From assembly GCA_012512055.1 (NCBI GenBank), contig JAAZEW010000044.1, positions 1 through 8,692 of the forward strand: a stretch of DNA of 8,692 nt. Direction: 5' to 3'. This document shows positions 1 to 5,865 of the stretch, in pieces. The notes beneath the pieces are model-generated. The model ran no database searches, was not told the origin of the DNA, and saw nothing but the letters and a program-made list of their open reading frames with translations. Source of the stretch: Bacillota bacterium (GTDB taxonomy: Bacteria; Bacillota_G; SHA-98; UBA4971). Both the position numbers and the translations under genes were made by a program. Numbering within the stretch: the stretch's first letter is position 1; each line of letters opens with the position of its first letter.

Positions 1-1
1 G

Positions 2-385
2 TTTTGGAATCTGTCCGCTTGTTGCGAACTGGCTGTGACTCTTGGTAGGGATATCCTCATTATCTGCGCAGGACAGAACGGAAGATTTGCCATGGAGGAT
101 GCGGTTTGTGCAGGGGGATTCGCAAGCAAATTGGACGGCTTGACAAACGCAAGGCTTGAAGAGACTGACGGATGCCGCACAGCGCGTCTTCTGTATGAGA
201 CTTTCCGCAACCGTCTCGGGGAAGCCTTATCCCAGTCGTCCCATGGACGTAACCTTGCCAAAGCCGGATTCGGAGAGGATGTGAAGGTCGCTGCGAGGAT
301 CGATTGTGTAGACGTAGTTCCCATATTTCACGGCGGCCACATCGTAGCTATGGATATTTCAAGGAGCGCCGGAGTTCGTGCGTAG
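2..385 (+). CDS. comB: ComB-like 2-phosphosulfolactate phosphatase, C-terminal part (5' end outside window)
   Basis: The reading frame is open from base 2 to the TAG at 383-385 and encodes 127 residues, roughly the C-terminal half of a family whose members are usually about 230-250 residues. I recognise it from conserved ComB segments: FWNLSA near the truncated end, GRDILIICAG, EDAVCAG, a SSHGRNL block, GFGEDVKVAARID and a final DVVPIFHGG. ComB hydrolyses 2-phosphosulfolactate to sulfolactate, a step of coenzyme M synthesis in methanogens. Many Bacillota without coenzyme M carry a homologue whose true substrate is uncertain, so the biochemical role here is inferred. A GTG at 35 could be read as a start, but the frame and the family similarity continue upstream, so the gene is truncated by the window. 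Its stop lies inside the next gene (8-bp overlap), which suggests co-transcription. There is no visible link to the tungsten genes downstream. Confidence 0.75.
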   Translation, partial: FWNLSACCELAVTLGRDILIICAGQNGRFAMEDAVCAGGFASKLDGLTNARLEETDGCRTARLLYETFRNRLGEALSQSSHGRNLAKAGFGEDVKVAARIDCVDVVPIFHGGHIVAMDISRSAGVRA

Positions 386-1979
386 GGCAGTCCTTTGGGC
401 AGTCATTGCACTTGCCCTGATGACCGCCTGGTGCAGGCCGGTATACGGAGAAGGCCCTCAAGTAGTTGTGAGGGTTGCCTTATCTGTGTCCTTGCCGTTT
501 GAGTTCTTGTTAGAGCAGGATGCCCATGTTTTCCCTCTGCCATTGGCAGGGCCGGCAGAGGAAGAGAGAGAGGCCTGGCGCAGACCGGAGGGTTCTGATA
601 GTCATCCATACAATAGTCAGCCATACATAAGCCTTGCTCCTTCAAAGGAGCCTTTCCGGATAAGAGCAGGTAATGTCCCTGGCGAGGTCGTGCTTTGCTA
701 TCCGTCGGGGGTGGCTGTCTCTTTTCTCGAAGGCCTCTGCATTCTCCCCGGGGATCATGCGTCCGCTGCGTTTCAAATAGGGAAGAGACGCTATCCCGGG
801 GCGCTTGAGATATCGTATGGAACCTCAAGGAACGGTTCTCCTGAGATAATCGCAATCAACCTTGTGGATTTGGAGACCTATACCGAGGGCGTTCTGGCAG
901 GGGAGGTCTACCCTTCATGGGCGCCGGAAGCCCTCAAAGCCCAGGCTGTTGCAACAAGGACTTATGCACTGAGGCGAATGAACGAAAATAAGTCAAAAGG
1001 CTATGACGTGGATGATACCGTACTATCTCAGGTGTATTTAGGGAAAAACGGGGTGGAGGCATTTAGAACCGCGGTCCTTGAAACCCGCGGTCAGGTCCTC
1101 GTCTACGAAGGCGTCCCCATCAGAGCCCACTATTTCGCTTCAGGGGGCGGAACGACAGAAGGTGATGAGGAGGTATGGCTGGGCGGTAATGACGAGCCAT
1201 ACCTCACTGCCAGGCAGGATTTTGACTGGATGTCTCCTTACTATCGCTGGAAAGAGCCGTTTGCGATAGATAGTGACCGGCTCTTTCGGCGACTCGGCCT
1301 CAAACCTTATTGTGCAGGATGGATCGAGCCTTCTATTTGGTCAGGCGACAAGGTCCTGGCATATAGGTTTTCCGACGGAAGCAGGACTATCAGTCTTACA
1401 AGGGAGCAGATTCGTCAAAAACTCGGCCTGCATAGTCCGAGATTCCACGTTAGCGTCTGGGACGGCGAAGGACGGGAAACGGCTGTGGAAAGCCGGACTG
1501 AGCTTAGCTCGTCAGCGGTTGTGGTATTTGACGGTGTAGGGAAAGGCCATGGTGTAGGTTTGAGTCAATGGGGCGCACAGGGCATGGCTTTAATGTGCAC
1601 AAGTGACGGAGTTCCCATCTACAATTACGTTGACATACTGAAGCATTACTATTCCGGTGCAGAGCTGGTTGACAACTATAATATCCCCAAGGGGTTCATA
1701 GAGCTTGCCGCTGACGAATCTGCCGAACCTGCGGAACCTGCCGAACCTTCGTATCAAAGCAGTGCAGGATTTGTGCAGCCTGGTGAGGAAGATCATAAGG
1801 AACCAACAGGCGAGGGCGGGCGAGGGGTTATCCGGGATGACTACGAGGAAGATCCTGTAGCGCCTGGACGTGACGATATAGAGGTCGTCCAGGATGACGA
1901 CACAGAGCCTATATACGAAGATGATAAGAAACAGACAGAACCTGATTACAGAGATCATATCGAATTTCTGCTTGAATAG
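378..1979 (+). CDS. Secreted SpoIID/LytB-domain protein with acidic C-terminal tail
   Basis: This 533-residue protein starts at GTG 378, with AAGGAG at 361-366 eleven bases upstream. Residues 1-25 form a signal peptide (basic MRR, hydrophobic core, probable cleavage after VYG). The SpoIID domain lies at about 155-270 and is followed by the family's conserved C-terminal block. Visible motifs are the GEVYPSW block, whose Glu176 matches the catalytic Glu of SpoIID, LKAQAVATRTY (186-196), YFASGGGTT (252-260) and GKGHGVGLSQWGAQG (about 388-402). Characterised SpoIID is a lytic transglycosylase that cleaves peptidoglycan glycan strands lacking stem peptides. LytB-type relatives modify amidase activity. 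The enzyme probably acts on the cell wall outside the membrane. Beyond about residue 440 the tail is unlike SpoIID: three AEP repeats (449-457), then a strongly acidic stretch rich in Asp, Glu, Tyr and Pro to the end. I cannot say whether this is the sporulation SpoIID or a vegetative paralogue, though its length and tail argue for a paralogue. Confidence 0.85.
   Translation: MRRAVLWAVIALALMTAWCRPVYGEGPQVVVRVALSVSLPFEFLLEQDAHVFPLPLAGPAEEEREAWRRPEGSDSHPYNSQPYISLAPSKEPFRIRAGNVPGEVVLCYPSGVAVSFLEGLCILPGDHASAAFQIGKRRYPGALEISYGTSRNGSPEIIAINLVDLETYTEGVLAGEVYPSWAPEALKAQAVATRTYALRRMNENKSKGYDVDDTVLSQVYLGKNGVEAFRTAVLETRGQVLVYEGVPIRAHYFASGGGTTEGDEEVWLGGNDEPYLTARQDFDWMSPYYRWKEPFAIDSDRLFRRLGLKPYCAGWIEPSIWSGDKVLAYRFSDGSRTISLTREQIRQKLGLHSPRFHVSVWDGEGRETAVESRTELSSSAVVVFDGVGKGHGVGLSQWGAQGMALMCTSDGVPIYNYVDILKHYYSGAELVDNYNIPKGFIELAADESAEPAEPAEPSYQSSAGFVQPGEEDHKEPTGEGGRGVIRDDYEEDPVAPGRDDIEVVQDDDTEPIYEDDKKQTEPDYRDHIEFLLE
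1722..1748 (+). repeat. Three 9-bp repeats encoding Ala-Glu-Pro
   Basis: The unit GCCGAACCT occurs at 1722-1730, as GCGGAACCT at 1731-1739, and again exactly at 1740-1748. It is in frame and encodes residues 449-457 (AEPAEPAEP) of the SpoIID-domain protein. It marks the junction between the catalytic part and the acidic tail and probably works as a stiff linker. Short in-frame repeats like this vary easily in copy number by slippage. Confidence 0.9.
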
Positions 1980-1997
1980 GAGGTGGTTGTGTATAAG
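1972..1997 (+). promoter_or_regulatory. Possible weak promoter for the tup-moe-moa cluster
   Basis: A -10-like TATAAG (1992-1997) follows a -35-like TTGAAT (1972-1977). The spacer is only 14 bp against the preferred 17, so the -35 match may be chance. The -10 match is more persuasive because it would start transcription near 2003-2005, exactly at the 5' edge of the predicted riboswitch. The -35 element overlaps the stop codon of the upstream gene. Read-through from upstream cannot be excluded. Confidence 0.3.
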
Positions 1998-2004
1998 CCA
2001 CTGG

Positions 2005-2135
2005 CCAATCTGAATCTCCGAGTCAGTTTACCTGATAGAAGGCGATGGTAACTGACCGGCGGCCACGCATGGAATAACACCTATGAAACGTGGCCCAAGG
2101 GCTCGCAGGGAAACCTGTCAGCCTCCCGTATTTGG
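2005..2135 (+). promoter_or_regulatory. Moco-type riboswitch (molybdenum/tungsten cofactor) upstream of tupA
   Basis: The sequence contains the conserved blocks I associate with the Moco RNA motif: CTCCGAG (2016-2022), GCGGCCACGCATGG (2059-2072), GTGGCCCAAGGG (2090-2101), GGGAAACC (2108-2115) and AGCCTCCC (2120-2127). Visible helices are an outer closing pair CCAA (2005-2008) with TTGG (2132-2135); TCAGTTTACC (2023-2032) with GGTAACTGA (2047-2055, one bulge); a perfect 7-bp stem GGCCACG (2061-2067) with CGTGGCC (2089-2095), carrying a small inner stem CAT/ATG; and a GNRA hairpin CAGG-GAAA-CCTG (2106-2117). The class binds molybdenum cofactor, and variants are proposed to sense the tungsten form. 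In E. coli it represses moaA when cofactor is plentiful. Its position before tungstate import and cofactor genes supports the call. The tupA ribosome binding site begins at 2136, directly after the closing stem, and no U-tract terminator follows, so translational control is the likely mode. Confidence 0.85.
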
Positions 2136-2142
2136 AAAGGAG
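2136..2142 (+). promoter_or_regulatory. tupA ribosome binding site abutting the riboswitch
   Basis: AAAGGAG ends ten bases before the ATG at 2153 and begins one base after the predicted closing stem. Its GGAG (2139-2142) could pair with CTCC (2123-2126) of the conserved riboswitch core, which offers a simple way for aptamer folding to change ribosome access. The pairing is seen in the sequence. Its use in regulation is inference. Confidence 0.65.
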
Positions 2143-2152
2143 ATGTTGTTAA

Positions 2153-3001
2153 ATGTCAAGGCGTTTTATGTTGATTCCAGTTGTTTCCCTGATGATTCTG
2201 TTGTGTGTAGGTACAGCGGTTTTTGGGTCCTCGAAAGAACTTATCCTTGCAACAACCACAAGTACCCGGGATACCGGGCTCCTTGATGTGCTCCTCCCGA
2301 TTTTCCAGGAGAAAACAGGATACAACGTGAAGACAATTGCAGTAGGAACCGGCGCAGCGCTTGCCCTTGGTGAGAAAGGTGAAGCGGATGTGCTTCTTTG
2401 TCATGCTCCCGCTTCAGAAATGAAACTTGTCGAGGCCGGTGACGTAGTTAACAGGCAGCTTGTAATGCACAACGACTTCGTAATTGTGGGTTCGCCTGAG
2501 GATCCCGCAGGAGTTAAAGGCTTTGAGTCTGCAGCCGATGCGCTGAAGAAGATTGCAGATACTGAGGCAGTCTTCGTTTCCAGAGCAGATGACTCCGGCA
2601 CACATAAGAAAGAGAAGGAAGTTTGGAATAAACTTCAATTTCAACCGTCAGGGAATCCATGGTACTTAGAGGCCGGGACCGGAATGGCGAATACCCTCAA
2701 CATTGCCAATGAGAAATTGGCATATTGCCTGACTGACCGCGGAACTTACTTGTCTATGAAGGATCGCTTGGATTTGGTGATATTGGTTGAAGGCGACGCG
2801 ATCCTCCTTAATATCTATCATGTCATGCAAGTTAACCCCGATAAGCACAAAGTAGTGGAAGGCCCAGGCGGACAGGCATTCGTAGAGTTTATGGTATCTG
2901 ACGAGGTCCAGGCGATAATCAGTGAGTTCGGTGTTGACAAGTACGGAAGCCCGCTGTTCTTCCCTGACGCGGGCAAGAGTATGGAAGAACTCGGAGGGTG
3001 A
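2153..3001 (+). CDS. tupA: Tungstate ABC transporter, substrate-binding protein TupA
   Basis: TupA binds tungstate outside the cytoplasmic membrane with high affinity and delivers it to the TupB/TupC importer. The 282-residue length is normal for the family. The mature protein opens with the diagnostic TTTSTRDTGLLD (34-45), followed by SRADDSGTH (143-151) and GTGMANTLNIANEKLAYCLTDRGTYL in two parts (175-190 and 191-200). These oxyanion-pocket blocks distinguish TupA from ModA and WtpA. Residues 1-25 form a signal peptide with a likely signal peptidase I site after VFG. Cys18 sits in the hydrophobic core, but Leu17 before it breaks the lipobox rule, so a lipid anchor is not apparent. The ATG start is well placed behind AAAGGAG. 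The gene is the first in the cluster and lies under the Moco-type riboswitch, so it should be repressed when cofactor is abundant. Specificity for tungstate over molybdate follows from the family and is not proven here. Confidence 0.93.
   Translation: MSRRFMLIPVVSLMILLCVGTAVFGSSKELILATTTSTRDTGLLDVLLPIFQEKTGYNVKTIAVGTGAALALGEKGEADVLLCHAPASEMKLVEAGDVVNRQLVMHNDFVIVGSPEDPAGVKGFESAADALKKIADTEAVFVSRADDSGTHKKEKEVWNKLQFQPSGNPWYLEAGTGMANTLNIANEKLAYCLTDRGTYLSMKDRLDLVILVEGDAILLNIYHVMQVNPDKHKVVEGPGGQAFVEFMVSDEVQAIISEFGVDKYGSPLFFPDAGKSMEELGG
2993..2998 (+). promoter_or_regulatory. tupB ribosome binding site fixing the TTG start at 3009
   Basis: GGAGGG lies across the last tupA codons, ten bases before TTG 3009. 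The frame is open upstream to 2922, but that earlier start would overlap tupA by 80 bp and add residues that do not resemble the family. The TTG gives MELIAEGL, which fits the usual TupB N-terminus. Confidence 0.7.
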
Positions 3002-3008
3002 GGGAGAG

Positions 3009-3698
3009 TTGGAGCTGATAGCGGAAGGGCTCACTGAAGCGTTTCGCCTGCTCATCAAAGGAGACCGCGAGGTGCTTCGGATTGCCCTTCTTACCCTTAG
3101 AGTCTCCGGGACCGCAATCGTAATCAGCGCTGCAATCGGTGTACCTTTGGGAACTGCCCTTTCTCTATGGTCACATCGAGGACGCCGGAGAATAGCAGGG
3201 TTCGTCAATACAGGTATGGGCCTTCCTCCTGTAGTCGTGGGCCTCTGGGTAAGCATATTCCTTTGGAGGACAGGGCCTTTCGGATTTCTTAGGCTGATGT
3301 ATACGCCGACAGCCATGGTTATTGCGCAGACGGTAATCGCGTTACCGATAGTGACCGGCTTTACCATGGCAGGCGTAGGGCAGCTTGACCCGGGTATACG
3401 TCTACAGATGCTGTCTCTTGGAGCATCCTCATGGCAGCTCCTCTGTGTCCTGATAAGGGAAGCCAGGCTTTCGGTGCTTGCAGCGATCATGGCAGGGTTC
3501 GGCCGGGTAGTGGCAGAGGTCGGCGCTTCCATGATGGTAGGGGGTAATCTCTTAGGACAAACCCGGGTGCTCACGACGGCTACTTCCATGGAGGTGTCCA
3601 AGGGGAATTTTGGGTTTGCGATAGCCTTAAGCATTATCCTGGTGGGAATTACCTATCTCATCAATGCAAGTCTTACCCGGATTCAACAGCAGGGTTAA
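3009..3698 (+). CDS. tupB: Tungstate ABC transporter, permease TupB
   Basis: TupB is the integral membrane subunit that forms the tungstate channel with TupC. From TTG 3009 it is 229 residues, the usual family size. Hydrophobic segments fall at about 25-54, 68-86, 98-122, 153-170 and 203-221. The cytoplasmic loop that docks the ATPase (EAA-type loop) can be seen around 131-165 in LSLGASSWQLLCVLIREA, followed by the conserved AEVGASMMVGGN (169-180). It begins 7 bp after tupA and is clearly co-transcribed with it. Its last codons, encoding IQQQG and the TAA, form part of the first unit of the tandem array that fills the gap to tupC. The TTG start may keep expression below that of tupA, which would be usual for a membrane subunit. 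Confidence 0.9.
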   Translation: MELIAEGLTEAFRLLIKGDREVLRIALLTLRVSGTAIVISAAIGVPLGTALSLWSHRGRRRIAGFVNTGMGLPPVVVGLWVSIFLWRTGPFGFLRLMYTPTAMVIAQTVIALPIVTGFTMAGVGQLDPGIRLQMLSLGASSWQLLCVLIREARLSVLAAIMAGFGRVVAEVGASMMVGGNLLGQTRVLTTATSMEVSKGNFGFAIALSIILVGITYLINASLTRIQQQG

Positions 3699-3824
3699 TT
3701 CCCGGATTCTGCGGCAAGGCCGATCCGCGCATTCAACGATAAGGTTAACTCTTGGATTCAACAGTGAGGCTAACTCCGGGATTTTGGGTTAGCCTTCGGG
3801 TTCAACAGCAAGGCTAATTCAAGG
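3681..3824 (+). repeat. 25-bp tandem repeat array between tupB and tupC
   Basis: Six head-to-tail units run without gaps: 3681-3705, 3706-3730, 3731-3755, 3756-3780, a short divergent unit of 19 bp at 3781-3799, and 3800-3824. The consensus opens with ATTCAACAG, has the core CAAGGCTAA and ends in TTCCGGG. Against the last unit I count matches of 20/25, 15/25, 17/25 and 19/25 for units 1 to 4. Unit 1 overlaps the end of tupB and encodes IQQQG-stop. The last unit can be read as QQQG-stop with synonymous changes, which suggests that the array grew by duplication of the tupB 3' end. The period is not a multiple of three and every unit carries a stop, so it does not encode protein. It separates two genes of one transporter that otherwise sit very close together. 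Confidence 0.85.
3766..3820 (+). promoter_or_regulatory. Two mutually exclusive hairpins before tupC
   Basis: The segment 3786-3796 (core GTTAGCCT) can pair with 3766-3776 upstream (core AGGCTAAC, nine-base loop) or with 3810-3820 downstream (core AAGGCTAA, thirteen-base loop). Each stem is 11 bp with two G-U pairs. They share the same strand, so only one can form at a time. The downstream stem ends one base before the AAGGGGG ribosome binding site (3821-3827) of tupC. No U-tract follows, so neither is an intrinsic terminator. A role in tuning tupC translation or protecting the mRNA is inference. Confidence 0.5.
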
Positions 3825-3834
3825 GGGCTATAGT

Positions 3835-4596
3835 GTGAAGGCGGGGCAAGCTATTATCGAGCTTAGGGATGTAAAGTTAAAGAGGGGATCCAGGGTGACC
3901 CTGGATGTTTCAAGTTTTAGGATACATCCCGGAGAGAATGTCTCCGTGATTGGCGCAAACGGTGCAGGTAAGAGCACGCTTTTGCAGGTAATAGCTTGCC
4001 TTCTGAACCCCGGTGAAGGTAGCGTATACGCCGGAGGACGCGTTGTGGGCAAGGAAATCAAGGCTCTTGACGCCAGGCGGCGCATGGCTATGGTCCTCCA
4101 GAGGCCGTATCTTCTGGATGCGACAGTCTTCGATAACGTAGCTATCGGGCTTAGGATGCGGCATGTGCCTCAGAGTGAAGTGAAGGCCAGGGTCGATGAT
4201 GCCCTTGCTCTCTTTGGGATTGGGCATTTGGCCCAAAGGCGCGGCCGTTCCCTCTCCGGAGGTGAAAGCCAAAGGGTCAGCCTGGCACGAGCCATGGTTT
4301 TAAGGCCTGAGGTTCTTCTGTTGGACGAGCCAATGAGTTCATTGGACGTGCCTACACGGATGGCGCTCCTCGAAGAATTAGGCCGGATAATCAAGAAGAA
4401 CCGCTTGACAACGATTTATGTGACTCATGACGTTACGGAGATTCCGTTTCTGTCTGACAGGACCGTAATTATGGAAGGCGGGAGAATCATCGCAGACGGC
4501 CCTATCCGTGAAGTATTACGCGAAGAGATGCGCGGCGCATTGTCGCAACTTGCCGGCGCTGCTAATTGGCTTCTTTCAGAGGACGGTGGAGAATGA
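3835..4596 (+). CDS. tupC: Tungstate ABC transporter, ATP-binding protein TupC
   Basis: This is the 253-residue ATPase that drives tungstate import through TupB. All the motifs are intact: Walker A GANGAGKS (40-47), Q-loop Gln89, ABC signature LSGGE (140-144), Walker B VLLLDEP with Asp164 and Glu165, D-loop SSLD (168-171) and switch His198 in YVTHD. There is no C-terminal regulatory (TOBE/MOP-like) domain of the kind found in ModC, in line with the small TupC type. The start is GTG 3835 with AAGGGGG at 3821-3827 seven bases before it. Assignment to tungstate rather than another anion rests on the neighbouring tupA and tupB. Unlike the rest of the cluster, it is separated from its upstream partner by 136 bp of repeats, and its stop lies one base before the moeA start. 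Confidence 0.9.
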   Translation: MKAGQAIIELRDVKLKRGSRVTLDVSSFRIHPGENVSVIGANGAGKSTLLQVIACLLNPGEGSVYAGGRVVGKEIKALDARRRMAMVLQRPYLLDATVFDNVAIGLRMRHVPQSEVKARVDDALALFGIGHLAQRRGRSLSGGESQRVSLARAMVLRPEVLLLDEPMSSLDVPTRMALLEELGRIIKKNRLTTIYVTHDVTEIPFLSDRTVIMEGGRIIADGPIREVLREEMRGALSQLAGAANWLLSEDGGE

Positions 4597-4597
4597 G

Positions 4598-5827
4598 ATG
4601 TCGCTTTTTCTGTCTCTGACCCCGCGTGTTGAGGCTTGGGACAAATTCAGGCACTATATAATGGCGGGGCCGAAGGAGACTGAGACAGTCAACATCGAGG
4701 ACGCAGTCAGCCGTATCCTGGCTCGGGATATTACATCCCCTGTGGACTTGCCCGGGTTTGCCAGGTCCACGAAGGACGGCTATGCAGTCCCGGCTTCTTC
4801 CACCTTCGGCGCAAGTCAGGGGCTTCCTGCGCTCCTTACGTTGAAAGGCCGGATTGGCATGGGTGAGCGTGCAAAGGTGTCGCTGGGCTCCCATGAGTGC
4901 GCAGCCATAGCTACAGGAGGTATGATGCCTGAAGGCGCAGATGCAGTGGTTATGGTAGAGATGTGCGAGGTAATGGATGATAAGACTATTGCGGTGACTC
5001 ATTCTGTGGCTCCGGGTGAAAATGTTGTCGGTGCAACAGAAGATATTTCGAGAGGGGCATTGGTGCTTCCACAGGGGAGCAGGTTACGTCCGTCTGATAT
5101 CGCAGCTTTTGCAGCTATGGGGGTTGCTGAAGTCGAGGTCGCAGTAGGGCCGAAAGTTGCAGTTGTTTCCACCGGAGATGAACTTGTGAATATTTCTGAA
5201 GCCCCTCTCCCGGGACAGATTCGGGATATGAATGCCTACGCACTCTATAGTGCGGTTAAGGCTATAGGCGGCAGGCCTAAATTGTGGGGTATCGTAAGGG
5301 ATGAGTATGCTCGAATGCGAGAAATCCTTGGGAAAGCCCATGGCGAATCAGACATGGTCATCGTGTCGGGAGGGAGTTCCATAGGTGAACGGGATTTTAC
5401 GAGGCAAGCTATTCAATCCTTGGGTAGCCCGGGTATCCTTGTCCACGGTGTGGCAATCAAGCCCGGGAAACCTACTATCCTCGCTGTAGCTGAAGGCAAG
5501 CCTGTGTTTGGTTTGCCCGGCCATCCTATGTCCTGTTTGGTCGTGTTCAATCTCTTTGCCGCCCCTGCAATCGCCAGGTGGATGGGGACGACTCTCGACA
5601 GGCGGGAGACAGGAGCCAGGCTTGGCGCAAATGTGCCGTCCATAGCAGGACGGGAAGATTACGTCAGTGTCAAGCTTCGCCGAGAAGGCGGGGAAGTCTG
5701 GGCAGACCCGGTATTCAGCAAATCCGCCGCAATTTCCGGACTCGTTTACGCTGACGGGGTTATGCGGATTCCTATGGAAGCTGAAGGTGTGGAATTCGGC
5801 GAGAGGATTATCGTGACGTTGTTCTAG
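4598..5827 (+). CDS. moeA: Molybdopterin molybdenumtransferase MoeA
   Basis: MoeA inserts molybdate or tungstate into adenylated molybdopterin in the cytoplasm, completing the basic cofactor. The protein has 409 residues, normal for a single-domain-set MoeA. Visible motifs are STKDGYA (57-63, Asp60 matching the conserved active-site Asp), TGGMMPEGADAVVMVE (106-121), STGDEL (191-196), IRDMNAY (208-214), SGGSSIGERDFT (257-268), IKPGKPT (287-293) and GLPGHPMS (305-312). The frame is open back to 4508, but ATG 4598 has GGTGGAG six bases upstream (4585-4591) and gives a normal N-terminus, while the longer form would overlap tupC deeply. It lies 1 bp after tupC, so translation is probably coupled. 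The active-site residues I can align with E. coli MoeA are present, so I infer full activity, perhaps with tungstate given the neighbours. Confidence 0.92.
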   Translation: MSLFLSLTPRVEAWDKFRHYIMAGPKETETVNIEDAVSRILARDITSPVDLPGFARSTKDGYAVPASSTFGASQGLPALLTLKGRIGMGERAKVSLGSHECAAIATGGMMPEGADAVVMVEMCEVMDDKTIAVTHSVAPGENVVGATEDISRGALVLPQGSRLRPSDIAAFAAMGVAEVEVAVGPKVAVVSTGDELVNISEAPLPGQIRDMNAYALYSAVKAIGGRPKLWGIVRDEYARMREILGKAHGESDMVIVSGGSSIGERDFTRQAIQSLGSPGILVHGVAIKPGKPTILAVAEGKPVFGLPGHPMSCLVVFNLFAAPAIARWMGTTLDRRETGARLGANVPSIAGREDYVSVKLRREGGEVWADPVFSKSAAISGLVYADGVMRIPMEAEGVEFGERIIVTLF

Positions 5828-5851
5828 CGCCGGGAGCCAAGGAGTCGGAGT

Positions 5852-5856
5852 GAGGG
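5852..5856 (+). promoter_or_regulatory. Ribosome binding site fixing the TTG start at 5866
   Basis: GAGGG lies nine bases before TTG 5866. In-frame TGA at 5851-5853 closes the frame upstream, so the only other candidate is a poor ATT at 5857. The TTG is therefore the best start for the MoeA fusion gene. An earlier AAGGAG (5839-5844) leads only to a GTG that stops within three codons. Confidence 0.6.
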
Positions 5857-5865
5857 ATTAGAAGG

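Noticed and set aside
1590..1958. Minus-strand frame of 122 codons opposite the SpoIID tail
   Set aside because: The long open frame is explained by the biased Asp/Glu-rich codons on the other strand. No ribosome binding site or recognisable family is seen.
2083..2286. Small + strand frame starting inside the riboswitch
   Set aside because: Its ATG is in the loop of a predicted riboswitch stem, it has no ribosome binding site, and most of it overlaps tupA in another frame.
2666..3634. Long minus-strand open frame (322 codons) opposite tupA and tupB
   Set aside because: It lies entirely antisense to two well-recognised genes, is rich in Arg, Pro and Ser as shadow frames usually are, has no recognisable domain and runs against the direction of every credible gene here.
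3786..3820. Intrinsic terminator between tupB and tupC
   Set aside because: A hairpin is possible, but it is not GC-rich and is followed by AAGGGGG, not a U-tract. Termination there would also cut the transporter operon in half.
3681..3824. CRISPR array or direct-repeat operator set
   Set aside because: Units are contiguous without unique spacers, which excludes CRISPR. They are also too divergent and too close to a coding end to be confident protein-binding iterons.
4508..4597. N-terminal extension of moeA into tupC
   Set aside because: The 30 extra residues do not resemble MoeA, overlap tupC in another frame and lack a ribosome binding site, whereas ATG 4598 has a good one.
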